Below are positions 1-10,562 of a stretch of 64,000 nucleotides of DNA, one piece after another (within the stretch, counting starts at the first letter, position 1; every line of letters starts with the position of its first letter). Source of the DNA: Talpa occidentalis (lineage: Eukaryota > Chordata > Mammalia > Eulipotyphla > Talpidae); assembly GCF_014898055.3 (NCBI RefSeq), contig NW_023601104.1, positions 44,134,199-44,198,198 on the forward strand, written 5' to 3'. A program made the position numbers and the translations under genes. Below the pieces are notes generated by a model, which did not search any database, was not told the DNA's origin, and was given only the letters and a program-made list of their open reading frames with translations.

Positions 1-701
1 ATCTATGGGATTGTTTTTTAATGGAAACAAAAAGGTAAGCACCCTGTGTACTTCATTGTCAGTTGAAGAAGTATTTCCCAAACTAGCTAGCCAGAAATTT
101 AAAAACAATTTTTGTAAATGAAAGGTTATTAACTATGCCCAATGGTTTCATGTGCAAAGTCCTGACTGGAAACACATCAGTTTGCCAGTTACACGATCAT
201 TGTAATTGTTGATGATTTCTAATGGCATTAATAAGTTCTCCTTAGTAGGAGAAAGATGGGGTGTGCCAGTGACACTAGTTGATGGAGGACAGGACTAGAA
301 AAAACTGAAAAGGAGATGCACCACAAGACCAGAAACCTGGCTCACCCAAGGAGGTTGTGGGTAGACACAGCTTTGGAAACTAGTATCCTTAGGTGCAGAC
401 TGTGATCCTTAGGAGAGGACTCCTAGATCCCAAAGCATAAACATCCAAGCAGGTATCTGAGGGCACATCCAAAGGTAAAGATATGGAGATTGAGCCCATG
501 GTAGAATCTCCCGTCCCTTTCAAATTCTACATAATTATCCAAAATCAGCAACTAACCTGAAGGCTCACAAGGAGTGACCCCTCCCAAACAGAAGAAGACT
601 GTATCAGTGCAGTCTCAGCACAGGCTCAGGGCAACAACACTCAGCCTGCCCACCTGTGCCTTGCAGGGGCTCCTTTTCACCAACTCTCTCCCTTCTCATG
701 G
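1..701. other. Unassigned non-coding sequence
   Basis: No repeat family or gene recognised. Moderate GC. The only open frames are under 70 codons and have no recognisable domain. It ends where the LTR-like repeat begins at the TGTTACA heptamer. Confidence 0.4.
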
Positions 702-1650
702 TGTTACAGGGCAGGGAGAGGGGCAGCCCAGACCCTACAAACCTGCCTGCTCTAAATAGGTTCTGCCATCCACCCCATCAGCACAAAACAAATGAGACTT
801 TAATGGGAAGGAACTTTAATACAATTAGGAAACAATACAGGAAAGGCAAAGAATCTAGTTTCTAGATCAAGCACCCAAAGTTACCCGTCCCCTCACGGGT
901 AAAAGTCCACCCAAGCAGGACTGGCCCAGAACAAGGCCCCAAAGCCTGTCACAAGTCTAAAGCATCTTCCAGTGGGGACCCACAGAAAAGGATCAGAAAG
1001 CACCAGACAAGTCTGGAAGGAAAAGAGCAAAATCAAAATCAAGACAAAAACCGCCATTGTCACCTCCCCACGGGTCTCTCACCCTCATCTGTGTCGCCCA
1101 GTCCACGACCAAAAGGCAAGCGCAGTTTCTTCACGTGTCTCGGCTCCATGTGCCTCCTCCAGGTCTCCTTCTGGCTCTGCATCCAGCTTCCCTCCTTCCT
1201 CAGACTTCTCTGCAGCTTCTTCATTCTCTGCTCAGCTCCACCCTCCCTTGGGTGGGGCAAGAAACTTGGAACCTCCCCCTTTCCTGGGGACCACCCTGTT
1301 ACAAGTGCAGCAGCCTTCCTGTGCCATGCCAGGACTTCTCTTCATTGATCTCCCTCAGTGGAAGCAGCTCTCCTCAAATCCACCGGCCTGCAACCACGCA
1401 GGCCTTTCTTAGCAAACCTGTCCCTTTGGGGCAGCTCTTCCTGCCCGCTTGTGTCTATGCAATTGTCCTTTATTTTTCTGTTCCTTTTCCTAATAAACCT
1501 GTTCTTTAAATATAACTACCATCTCTGTCTTGTGGAGAAACTTGCCTGGGGAACCCACCGCGTGTCACTGAAATGGGAGCTCTGGTGAAACCTTTCCCAG
1601 AGTGAATCCAAGGACCCCGCACTCCAAACCTATAGACTCCAAAAAACCAC
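702..1650 (+). mobile_element. Solo LTR-like element, copy 1 (ERV type)
   Basis: The element starts with TGTTACA at 702, a typical LTR terminus. It carries a polyadenylation signal AATAAA at 1492-1497, followed by a GT/T-rich stretch and a tail with the LTR-end style 'GGACCCCGCACTCCAAACC'. The first ~600 bases recur at 8542-9140 at roughly 90% identity by eye, so this is a dispersed repeat. The heptamer TGTTACA occurs again at 1297-1303. It is therefore unclear whether the LTR is one ~950-bp unit or a ~350-bp LTR preceded by internal sequence. No gag, pol or env frame and no clear target-site duplication is visible. The right edge is approximate. Confidence 0.6.
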
Positions 1651-1659
1651 ATCACTAAT

Positions 1660-1895
1660 CTCAACTACACTTTAGAGAAGAGATTTCATGATGGACCCAA
1701 AAGTCAGACAACTTGATTTTGAAACCAGGTCTGTGCAAGATACCTCCTTGGTAGTGTCCTCAGATATAAAGGTGGTAATATTAACAATAACACATCTCAT
1801 AAGTTATTACATGGTTAATTGAGCTTCCTTGGGTCTGGGGTTTAGAAAGATGCCTGGAACATATAGCAAATAATATGGGTGAGCAATTACCACAA
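1660..1895 (+). repeat. MIR-type SINE fragment
   Basis: Diverged match to the MIR pattern: a 'gaaaccaggtctgtgcaa' head segment, a 'cctcagatataaaggtggtaat' core, a run like 'ttacatggttaattgag', and the tail 'gcctggaacatatagcaaataat'. The order of these blocks fits the sense orientation. Edges are approximate. Confidence 0.5.
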
Positions 1896-2339
1896 GGAGG
1901 CTGTAGGAAGAGTCAATAATAGCAATAAGAATAGTCACACAACTTAATTTCAAGACTGAAATAGTCCTGAATTAGGTGCAAAAGTCAAGATTGCAGAATA
2001 TCTGTGTCTGGTATATTGTCCAGCTACACAAATTGTCTGCATCCCTAGTTTATTAGAGAGCATTTGAAAGAAAACCTGTGAGCATGTATTATGAGCTATA
2101 GTTGGTGTTTTGCTGGTGAGGACAGGACTGGGGACATGACAGTACAATCCCAACAGAGGGAACTTGAGCTTGCCCAGTTCTTTCAGTATGCAATTACAGA
2201 CTCAGGTTACCAAAAATAATAGGAATTAATCTTACAGAATACAGGGAAGAAATGTAGCTTGGGAACCCATCTAGCTTTAGAAAATCAGAGATTATGAAGA
2301 TCTGAATCATCATTCAGAAAAGAATAGCCATCTAGAAGT
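1896..2339. other. Unassigned non-coding sequence
   Basis: No recognisable gene or repeat. A 67-codon minus-strand frame (1950-2153) shows no domain and is treated as chance. Confidence 0.35.
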
Positions 2340-2774
2340 CTTTTCTCATGACTTAGCTCCTCAAGTTCCAATCACTCCGCTATTTTCCACTACTGATAGG
2401 GGGAAAGGATGTCCTGAGCAAACTCCACGCAGGCTTCGTGGACTCCACCCCCATGACACTGGGAACTACAAATCCCATGATCACCGAAGGGGGGCGGGGG
2501 TTGCTGGTAGGGCCACGAGGCATGCTAGGTTTTTGCCAGCTCGGCAGGTCATTAGGATTCCAGGTCAACGGAACGGGTAGGACGCATTTATGAACTTATC
2601 TTCCTCTTTTCTCTCTGAGTTATTCATTTCCCATTTCCCCTTCCCTTGTAAGCAAACCTTTTATCAACCTTTTGTGTATGTCTGCAGTTTAGCATTAATA
2701 AGTCCTCTTTAAGTACGCAGGTGAGGACCCACAGTCAGGCAACCCCATTTTATATCGGGGTTTGCCCTGTAACA
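2340..2774 (+). mobile_element. Candidate LTR with a GC-rich promoter-like core
   Basis: The right end reads '...gtttgccctgtaaca' at about 2760-2774, in the style of an LTR terminus. An 'attaataa' poly(A)-like signal precedes it near 2693. The left half (2400-2580) is GC-rich for this window and holds a ZNF143/SBF-like motif. I could not fix the left boundary or find a target-site duplication. The alternative is unique promoter-like DNA unrelated to an LTR. Confidence 0.35.
2465..2481 (+). promoter_or_regulatory. ZNF143/SBF-type motif ACTACAAATCCCATGAT
   Basis: Matches the well-known ACTACAANTCCCA core bound by ZNF143 (and described as a SIX5-associated motif). It lies in a local GC-rich patch. 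About 35 bases downstream, 'gcatgctagg' resembles a partial reverse-complement copy of the same motif. This is a sequence match only; occupancy is unknown. Confidence 0.45.
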
Positions 2775-3755
2775 CTACCACTTGAAAACTCTTTGTATTT
2801 CTTGTCTTCAAGCTCCCCCCAAAACAATCTGACTAGTTTGGTTAGGTTTTGCTTTTATTTTGGGTCTTTGTTTTTGTATGAGATAGTATATCCATTAGAT
2901 AGAATTTCCAATCCAATGCCTCCATAGTTTTCTTCTTTAGCTTATTCATAGTTTCAAACTCAGACATAACCTCTGGTCTAAGCATTTGTGCTTAATCTAA
3001 GAGTCTTGCAGTATTAAGCATGGCATACCATCTCCAAGGAATGGCTCCTTGGTTGTATTGCTCTGAAGCCAGTAGGTATGGCAGACATTTGTAAAAAAAT
3101 GTCTTGAATTTCTTTCTGGTGTGAGACCTACACAGTTTTTGAGAAGCTGGGCTCAGATTACATACTGCATATTACTTTACTAATCATGAGATGCTAAAAG
3201 GCAGATAAAACTGGCCTATATATTGTCTTTAACTCCTCATTATTTTTTTGATTTGTAAGAGACCACAACTAACTGAATGAGGTGTCTTGGCAATAAAACG
3301 ATAACAAAAATCTCAATAGCAGCCGCAGGAACATTTTGATGCAGATGAATTACAAAATATGTAAACCAAGATCCGCTGAGTTATTAAACCCAAAAATAAT
3401 TTACTCCTGAGTTCAAATGAAAGTTATTATGAAAGACCATCTGTCAAAAAAAAAAAAAAAAAAGAAAAGAAAAACTACTTCTTAAAGTAGTTGAAACTTT
3501 TAAGTATATAAAAGGAAAAAAAAAAGGTTCAGACTGAGGTCAATTCCAAGTCCCATGTAGGATTTTTCCTTTCAGGAGTTTTAGTAGTACTTATGTCAGG
3601 ACTAGTTTTATAGGGATTCAAATTAAGCACAGCATATGACGTTTGTCTCACTAAGAGAGCTAGAAACACACATACATTAAGATATTGATTATTATTACAC
3701 TATTATAAATAAGAGCCTATATGAATGATAAGGTTGGTGAATTCACTCGCACAAA
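2775..3755. other. Unassigned AT-rich sequence with a poly(A) tract
   Basis: No gene recognised. It contains an 18-base A run at 3446-3463 and a shorter one near 3520. These could be degraded retroposon tails, but no body is recognisable upstream. Confidence 0.35.
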
Positions 3756-3759
3756 AGTT

Positions 3760-3935
3760 CTCAATTTTGACTCTACCACAGAATTGCCTGATGAGATTAT
3801 GAAGCATAGTGATGCTGACAGGAATGTCCAGTATAACTGATATGAGGTGGTATTTTCACCAAAGTTGGCGTTGGTATTTTCACCAGTTTCCCAGGAATTC
3901 TAATATGCAACCAGTCCCCAGTGAACCAGAGGTGA
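3760..3935 (-). repeat. MER5-like hAT DNA-transposon relic
   Basis: The stretch includes 'agaattgcctgatgagatta' and later 'cccaggaattctaatatgca' followed by 'accag', resembling the widespread MER5-type nonautonomous hAT elements. Highly diverged. Strand and edges are tentative. Confidence 0.35.
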
Positions 3936-4619
3936 CTAGTGTGAGTCTAAAGACTTTAGGAAAAGGTAGGTTTTAGAAAAGACCTTTCTTGGATTCTCTA
4001 GCCATAAAAGAGGACAAAGATTATTTTAAGACAAGGAACATCTGAGCAAACTCGACAGTCAACTTTGTTGTCTTGTATTGTGAATTGTTATACGTTTGCA
4101 ACTTTGTGAGGCAGTAATTGTGGATTGGGAATATGGAGGAATAAGCTGTGAACCTGTAAGGGAAGAGACAAACCAAGTCATAGAACTCAGGAGCCTGTTG
4201 AATAGAGTGGCCAAAGAACTGGGCTCAAGTCACCATTGCTTTGAAAGTTATGAAATGCTTTTTCATTCTGAGAGATTTCCCTATTCCACTCAAAGTTAAA
4301 AAAAAAAAAGTAGTGATCTAATATTTGTCTGTATACCATATATCTAGTTAATGCTCAGCCACAATATCACCTTTGGCTGTAGACTCTATTCTCATAACTG
4401 TCTATAAAGTCTTTAATATTGAGGAGTCAGAAAATGAAAAATAAATTATAGTTATTTCCTATCTTTCAGGTTCATCTAAAATGAGTAATATCTGCACTAT
4501 ACATCATGTACAAGGACATATTCTTTCTTGTAACTTTCTGTGTCCTATGTAATTGAACTTCTATTTGGGTGGCTTTTGGTCTATCAGAACACAGCAATCT
4601 TATCTTTATGAAACCTCGA
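3936..4619. other. Unassigned sequence with a 67-codon frame
   Basis: The plus-strand frame at 4096-4299 is followed immediately by a 12-base A run. I considered a processed retrocopy, but the translated sequence resembles no family I know and no duplication of the flanks is evident. Treated as non-coding. Confidence 0.3.
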
Positions 4620-4629
4620 AATTGTATGA

Positions 4630-4795
4630 TATAGAGGGAAGTAGCGATGGATTTAAATCAAGTTCTCTCATCAAATAACTGTCTGCGCTCTGAGCAAGTC
4701 GGTTAACCTTTTAGGACTTCAATTTCCTCATCTGTGGAATCAGGAAAGTGACCTGGGTGATGTCTAACATTCTTTCTAACTCTAGAATTCTATGA
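4630..4795 (+). repeat. MIR-superfamily fragment
   Basis: Carries the hallmark 'tcaatttcctcatctgtgga' and the tail 'ctaactctagaattctatga', both characteristic of old mammalian MIR-related SINEs in sense orientation. The 5' tRNA-like head is mostly eroded. Confidence 0.65.
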
Positions 4796-4992
4796 TCCAT
4801 TTGCTCTCCTAAATTCTCTCTCACCGAGTGGTTAATGGTTTTGCAAATAAATCTTCTTTGATGTATTTACTTCTCTTAACATTTTTATTTTGTTGTATCA
4901 CCAAGAATTTCTGTTTCCTTTATATTTATCATGTATAAAAGCAAATATTGTACAAGTTTACTCCCTGGACAGGGTAGAGATCAAAGGCAGTC

Positions 4993-5496
4993 TCAAAAAT
5001 TTACCAAGTAAATAGCCAACTGGGTTGCCACTGTCATTACCCCATCAATATCTCCTTTTCTGGTATTGTCAGATGCTGAAAGTAGATGTCCCAGAAATGC
5101 CATTCCCTCTAATTTTCCATTAAGGATTTCTCTAAGTATTACTTTCCTGCCAAGTATTTTCAGGATTTTGTGAAAACGAAAGTATCGCCTCCATTCAAAT
5201 AGAAGGATCTTTTGATAACGCTTGTTTGGATTGCTAATGCAAAGAATAAAATGCATAGACTTGAACTGACAGCAACGAGTAAAGGGATCATTCAGAAATG
5301 TGTGCCATGGCCGTATTATAGAGAAGTTGCAGTATTCCCACTGCATAACCATTAACAGTGTAACAGTGTAGATAGTCTCTCTCATGCTGAGTAAACAAGC
5401 TCCATTATCAAACACAAAACCTTGTTTCTTGCTCAATCTACATAGGCTCTGCATATCATTATCATTTGGACACCCAGGCAATAGAGTAGCTTCCAT
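4993..5496 (-). other. Longest open frame in the window (167 codons), probably non-coding
   Basis: This minus-strand frame runs from ATG to stop without interruption for 504 bases. The translation is rich in Ile, Leu, Phe, Lys and Cys, as expected of AT-rich non-coding DNA. I see no signal peptide, no repeated or catalytic motif and no family resemblance. Splice-like signals, an upstream promoter and a nearby poly(A) signal were not convincing. Given 128 kb of searchable strand in AT-rich sequence, one frame of this size by chance is plausible. It could be an exon or a degenerate retrocopy of an unknown gene, but nothing here supports that. Confidence 0.12.
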
Positions 5497-5779
5497 CCCA
5501 AACTTTACTGAGTACAGTGCAGAGGGCCGAGCTAAACCTGTAGGTCTTGCACAAGCAAATAAAAGCTCAGTCCCAAAGAACAGAACTAGTCACACACTTC
5601 CCACATCCTCAAAAAAGAGCAAGAAGTGCAATCCCACTGTGTGTTTAGAAATCAGAAACCTGTAAATAATGAAAGTAATACCATTGATTATTCTTGAATG
5701 TTACCTTAAACATGACATTTAGATTACCTGTTAGATTATTCTCTTGGAAGTATCTAAAGGTTTAAGTCACTGGAAGGAG

Positions 5780-6435
5780 GCCTCATGATGGAAGGAGGAA
5801 GCTGTGAAATGGGTATAGGCAATCAGTCAGGAACAGGGTGCCCCAATAAGTCCACCTTATCAGCCTGATTGAGAAACACTGGGTTGGATCCAGGAGGGCA
5901 CCCTTCCTTCTGCCTCCCTCTCCAACAAGCCCAGGTGCCCTAGATCCACTTATCAGTCTGATCAGAGAGTTCAGAACACCACCACAATAACACAATGTTA
6001 AAGCAATGTACACACACCCGTTTCGGGAAAGTAGGACAAGTAACATGAGCAAACTTAGCAGGCCTTGACAAACTCAGTAGCCTCAGTAGCTCAGGGCCAA
6101 GCTAATCATAAAGGGACAATACAGAGACACCCAATGGCCAAACCCCACTCCTTGCCCCCTGGCCATATAAGCACCTACTTCTTGCCATGTGAGTAGGCTG
6201 CCCACTCAGGACCCCTCTTCACTCAGATTTCCTGTCTTTCCTCTTGTCTGTCAACTAGCTACCCATTTGGGACCCATCTCTGCTCAGAGAGCTGTCCTGT
6301 TCTTCCTACCTATCAATCCTATCAATAAATCTCTTGCTTTTCTGTATTTTTGGTCTAGACATTGAATTCTATCTACATTGACTGAGAAAGAGCCTGCCTG
6401 GGGTCCTTAGACTCCAGACCTATTCCCAAAACCCT
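5780..6435 (+). mobile_element. Solo LTR-like element (ERV1/gamma style)
   Basis: Shows the order expected of an LTR: a GC-moderate U3, a TATA-like box 'ccatataagc' near 6163-6172, C/T-rich sequence with 'gggacccatctctgctcaga', a poly(A) signal 'caataaa' near 6324-6330, and a terminal 'ggggtccttagactccagacc' block resembling the end of the copy-1 LTR at about 1611-1633. No internal retroviral coding sequence flanks it, so it is probably a solo LTR. Both edges are approximate. Confidence 0.5.
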
Positions 6436-6671
6436 GGTTTACTATCCTTATGCATAGGAGTATTTCTATTTATTAAGTGAATGAATGGTTAGGAGACCAA
6501 GGTCTTTGACTGTATCCCTTTAAGAATCATTTGTGTTTATCATTATGCCATCATGGCGGGAAATCGAAGCCCTCCTTAACACCAGCAATCCAGATAACCC
6601 AAATAAAACAGATACAGGTCAGATAGTGATGGATTAGCCTCAACCAACATCACAAATAAAATATAGCTACA

Positions 6672-6950
6672 GGGCCGCCCTGGTGGCACAGGGGTTAAAG
6701 CCTCAGTGCTATCAAGCTATTGGCAGCCACTGCTGCACTAGTTAGATCCCCAGCCAGGGAGCTGACCCACATGGCACAGCAGACCTCTCCTGCCTTGCCC
6801 ACTGCTCCCCTCAGCAGTGTATTTTAGTCAATCCATCTGTTCTGCTCCCTATTCTGTCTCTGGTGAATCTTTTCTCCCAGCCCTGGGCACCTCTGGCCTA
6901 CTCCCCAGCTCTTGTATGCAAAATAAATAAAAATAAATCTTTAAAAAAAA
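6672..6950 (+). mobile_element. tRNA-derived SINE, older tier
   Basis: Head 'gggccgccctggtggcacag' with a decayed A box, then 'cccacatggcacagcagacc', 'cctcagcagtgtattt', a C/T-rich body and an (AAATA)n/A-rich tail. The flank 'atatagctacag' recurs imperfectly after the tail as 'aatagccacag', consistent with a target-site duplication. Diverged from the other copies, hence an old insertion. Confidence 0.85.
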
Positions 6951-7284
6951 TAGCCACAGACACTGAGTCATACTGCAAATGCATTATCTTAGCACTTCTG
7001 TATACAATGGCAGCACATTTGAATCTCCTTACTTTTAGAATAAATCCACGCAAAAACTCATTAGGAAAAAGAGATACTACCTTAGTAGGCATTATTACTT
7101 TGGCATTCCACACATTCTATGAGCCAGAGTTTATATTTTGTAGAATGGAAACAAAACTGTACATTCTAAGTACATTTCTCAAATATGAGAAAATACAGCA
7201 GTGTTTATAATCTCCATATAACTCACAACTCATGAGCACCCAGGAATTTGTTATTTCATTCCGTGTCAAAAGATAAAAATTGAA

Positions 7285-7560
7285 GAGCCTCCCCTAGCGG
7301 TGCAGCGGTTGGGGATTCACCAGCGCTGGGCTATGAAGCTGCCCGCAGCCTCTGCAGCTGGTTCGATCCCTGGCCGCCATCAAGGGTCCCACATGGCACG
7401 CAGACCTCTCCTGCTGCGCCTGCTGCTCGCCTCAGCAGTGTATTTCATCAGTCTGCCTGTTTTGTTCCCCGTTCTGGCTCTGGTGAATTCTCTCGCCTTC
7501 CTGCGCTTCTGACTGTACCCAGTGCGTGTATAAATAAATAAATAAATCTTTAAAAAAAAA
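7285..7560 (+). mobile_element. tRNA-derived SINE, intermediate tier, with perfect TSD
   Basis: Full length from the 'gcctccc' head through a B box 'ggttcgatccc' to the AAATAAATAAATAAATCTT tail. It is flanked by a perfect 17-base target-site duplication, agataaaaattgaagag, at 7271-7287 and 7561-7577. The 3' body has the newer 'ctgactgtacccagtg' variant. The 70-codon frame across it is a repeat frame, not a gene. Confidence 0.92.
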
Positions 7561-8169
7561 AGATAAAAATTGAAGAGAAACTAACCATCAGAGTGATTCA
7601 ATCAATGTGATTTCTGTGAACATTCATACCAACTATTTGAAAATTTTGAAATTCATAAAGCAATCTCAATTTATCTCAACAAATTTTCTTTATTGATTAA
7701 CTTTAGATTAATTGTTCATTTTGTATGGTCTTAGTGTGATTCTAAAGTGCAAACTCCTTTTCTATGTAAGGAAATGGCCCGATTGGATCATTTATGCTTG
7801 GTTCCAGTGCTTTCTCTTCGAGATCCCTATATTTTCTCTGGCCTGTTGTTCTTTCTGTCCAAAAATGGAAAATCCTTTTTCTTTGTGTTCTAACGAAGCA
7901 CTTGGGATTCCAAATGACTACAGGGAGAAGTGTTTCCTGACAAGAAGTGCTGAGCTCTAAATACTCACTGCATCTCTTTACTTCATCATGCAGTCAGAGT
8001 CAGAGACCCTATTGAAGAGTTCACAAGCCTATGTAGATTTTTAGATTCAGAGAACCCCAGGTCATCATGATACTCAAAGAATTGGTACCTTTAGTCCCTT
8101 CTAGAACTTTCTTCTTTTCTTCTCTTCAGACCCTCTTCCTTTCCCCCTGTTCACTGTACCCTTCCTCTT

Positions 8170-8430
8170 TGTAAAAATATTTGATTATAATTGATACAAG
8201 CCTATAATATATGCAATGTAAATATGTAATTAAGCAAAATAATGAAATAAATATTCATGAACAAAACACCATAATTAAAACTAAAACATTCTCAATTTAT
8301 TACGAAGTGAGACTCTTCCCTTACAGTCTTACTTCTGCCATTCACCACTATCATATATTTTGTGTTGATTACTTTTGCTTACAGTTTTACCACATACATA
8401 AATATCCCCAAATCAGTGGTTTTCAAATTC
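8170..8430 (-). mobile_element. L1 3'-end fragment (antisense), probable
   Basis: The T/A-rich order 'aataaatattcatgaacaaa', 'cttcccttacagtcttactt', 'tatattttgtgttgattact' resembles the antisense of old L1 3'-untranslated regions. It may be continuous with the L1-like block after 9250, the two parts being separated by the LTR-like insertion at 8542-9140. Confidence 0.35.
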
Positions 8431-8541
8431 ACATTATGACCCTGACATCAAATTAATAGGTACTATTGGAATTTGGGTTTAATGTTATAGAATAGAATGG
8501 AATGGAAGACACCAAACACCAAAGCACACTGGCCTTGGTGG

Positions 8542-9140
8542 TGTTACGGGGCAGGGAGAGGGGCAACCCAGACCTCACAAACCTGCCTGCTCTAAACAGG
8601 TTCTGCCATCCACTGCATCAACACAAAACTAATGAGACTTTAATGGGAAGGAACTTTAATACAATTAGGAAACAATACAGAAAAGGCAAAGAATCTAGTT
8701 TCTAAATCAAGTACCCAAAGTTACCCGTCCCCTCATGGGTAGAAGTCCACCCAAGCAGGATTGGCCCAGAACAAGGCCCCAAAGCCTGTCACAAGTCTAA
8801 AGCATCATCCAGTGGGGACCCACAGAAAAGGATCAGAAAGCACCAGACAAATCTGGAAGGAAAAGAGCAAAATCAACAAAAACCACCATTGTCACCTCCC
8901 CATGGGTCTCTCACCCACAACTGTGTCACCCAGTCCACGACCAAAAGGCAAGTGCAGTTTCTTCACGTGTCTCTCGGCTCCATGTGCCTCTTCCAGGTCT
9001 CCTCCTCCTGGCTCGCCATCCTGCTTCCTTCCTTCCTCAGTGTCCTCTGCAGCTTCTTCTCTCTCTGCTCAGCTCCACCCTCCCTTGGGTGGGGCAGGAA
9101 ACCTGGAAACTCCCCCTTTCCTGGGAACCACCATGTTACA
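8542..9140 (+). mobile_element. LTR-like element, copy 2 (599 bp)
   Basis: Colinear with 702-1303, starting at the same TGTTAC terminus and ending exactly at the second TGTTACA. It lacks the ~350 bases holding the poly(A) signal in copy 1. Small indels relative to copy 1 fall within the C/T-rich part near 8985-9065. No retroviral coding frames. No clear target-site duplication. Confidence 0.6.
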
Positions 9141-9192
9141 TTGAGAGTAATGTGGCAAGAAAAATGGCTTCAACCTTTGTGCATGTGCAAGA

Positions 9193-9211
9193 GTATGTGT
9201 GTGTGTGTGTA
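9193..9211. repeat. (TG)n microsatellite
   Basis: Short run of TG dinucleotides directly 3' of the LTR-like copy 2. Confidence 0.9.
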
Positions 9212-9249
9212 GTTATTTTTTACAGTAGTCCATGGATTGCAGGGTAAAA

Positions 9250-9990
9250 TGCATTTTTCTTTGATCTATTGTCAAATAGTTTTTAAAGATACCCTAAACC
9301 ATATGTCATTAATTGTGTTGAGCTTTATAAACATTGTGTAATGCTGTATCTATTCTTTAGTGACTGATTTTTTTTTTTAAGATTTATTTATTTTGTTTAT
9401 ACACGACTGGGGTACAGGCCAGATGTGTGGGAGGGTGAGAGGATTCATCAGAGACAGAGCAGGGAGCAGAACAGGCAGAAGACAGAAATACACTGCTGAG
9501 GGGAGCAGTGGGCGAGACAGGAGAGGTCTGTCATGCTGTGTGGTATCCTCGCCGGCCGGCTGGTAAGGAACCAGCACTGTAGAGGCTGCAGACATCTTCA
9601 CAGCGCTGTGCTCAACCGCCTGTGCCACCAGGGCAGGCCCTGATCTTGACTGATCTTGATCATCATTTATGTAGATTTATTTTCACCGCTGAATAATATT
9701 CTACAGAATTATAATGCAATTTGTTTCTATACTCATCTGTCAATTTTCATTTGAGTTATTTCTAATATTTTATTATAACAAAAAAGTGCTATTACAAGTA
9801 TTCTTGAAGTCTCCTGATGCATATGTGTGAGAGTTTCTGGAAATGTACTTGTTTCATTATATCTGGACTATAACTGGAGAATACACCTGGAAATGAAATT
9901 GTTACATCTTAGGGTTATATTCAAGTTGTTATATATGATAATAGCAAAGTACTTTCTGAAGTGATTTCTTCCTTTGTGTAACTTCTCTCC
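9250..9990 (-). mobile_element. L1 3'-region fragment, antisense, split by a SINE
   Basis: On the plus strand it reads 'aaagataccctaaaccatat', 'gctgaataatattctacaga', 'catctgtcaattttcatttg', 'ctcctgatgcatatgtgtga' and 'cacctggaaatgaaattgtt', in the order typical of the reverse complement of old L1 3'-regions. A SINE (9368-9641) interrupts it, so the L1 is older than the SINE. Confidence 0.5.
9368..9641 (-). mobile_element. tRNA-derived SINE, older tier, inside L1
   Basis: Reverse-complement copy: T-rich tail at the left, then 'ctggggtacaggccagatgt', 'ggtctgtcatgctgtgtggt', and the tRNA-like head 'ccaccagggcaggccc' at the right end. A TGACTGAT word occurs on both sides and may be the remnant of a target-site duplication. 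The 83-codon minus frame across it is a repeat frame. Confidence 0.85.
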
Positions 9991-10319
9991 TATTCTAATA
10001 GGCAGCCAAAAATACCATCATGTTCTAGAATTCACAGCACTGCACTTGTATTCTGAACCTGCATCCTTAATGTTCTTTCCTAAGGCCTTTCCTTTGCATA
10101 TAAAAGGCATTTTCCTACCTGGGTTGGGAAACACCCTCTTTGAGATAAGTTCCTTTGTATTCTGATGAAGGCCTCAACAGCTTTGAACCCTTAAATCTTT
10201 CCCTTATCCTTGATCTCCCAAAGATTATAATTCAGCTATCTGCCATTAAGTGAAGCCCTACTCCTAAATTCAATGTGATTTCCCCAATATTTGTCAAGAA
10301 TTATGAAATTTTACCTAAC

Positions 10320-10553
10320 TTCTTTTTTTAACTTTTTAAAAAACCGATTTATTTTTATTTATTTATGCATACAAGAACTAGGGTGTAGGCAGAGGTGGGG
10401 GGGGTGAGAGGATACACTAGAGAGTGGGGAGCAAAGCAGGCAAGACAGGAGAGGTCTGCTGAGCCATGTGGTTCAGTTCCCTGGCTGGGGATTGAACTCA
10501 GGCCACAGTGGTGACAGTGCTGAGACTTAACGCCTAGGCCACCAGGGAGGCCC
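10320..10553 (-). mobile_element. tRNA-derived SINE, older tier, internally deleted
   Basis: Reverse-complement copy with tail 'atttatttttatttatttat' and head 'ccaccagggaggccc'. Flanked by tttacctaa on both sides (10310-10318 and 10554-10562). It lacks part of the 'agcagtgtatttc' body segment found in full-length copies. Confidence 0.85.
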
Positions 10554-10562
10554 TTTACCTAA

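Noticed and set aside
972..1509. Overlapping 146- and 150-codon frames
   Set aside because: They lie inside the LTR-like repeat; the Ser/Pro/Leu-rich translation reflects its C/T-rich composition and the frame recurs only partly in copy 2.
6155..6170. Second CTCF site (reverse-strand CAGGGGGC) in the LTR at 5780-6435
   Set aside because: The upstream CCAS part of the core is mismatched, so the match is too weak.
702..9140. A single provirus with 5' and 3' LTRs at 702 and 8542
   Set aside because: The intervening 7 kb holds MIR, MER5, other LTR and SINE sequence and no retroviral coding frames, so these are separate insertions.
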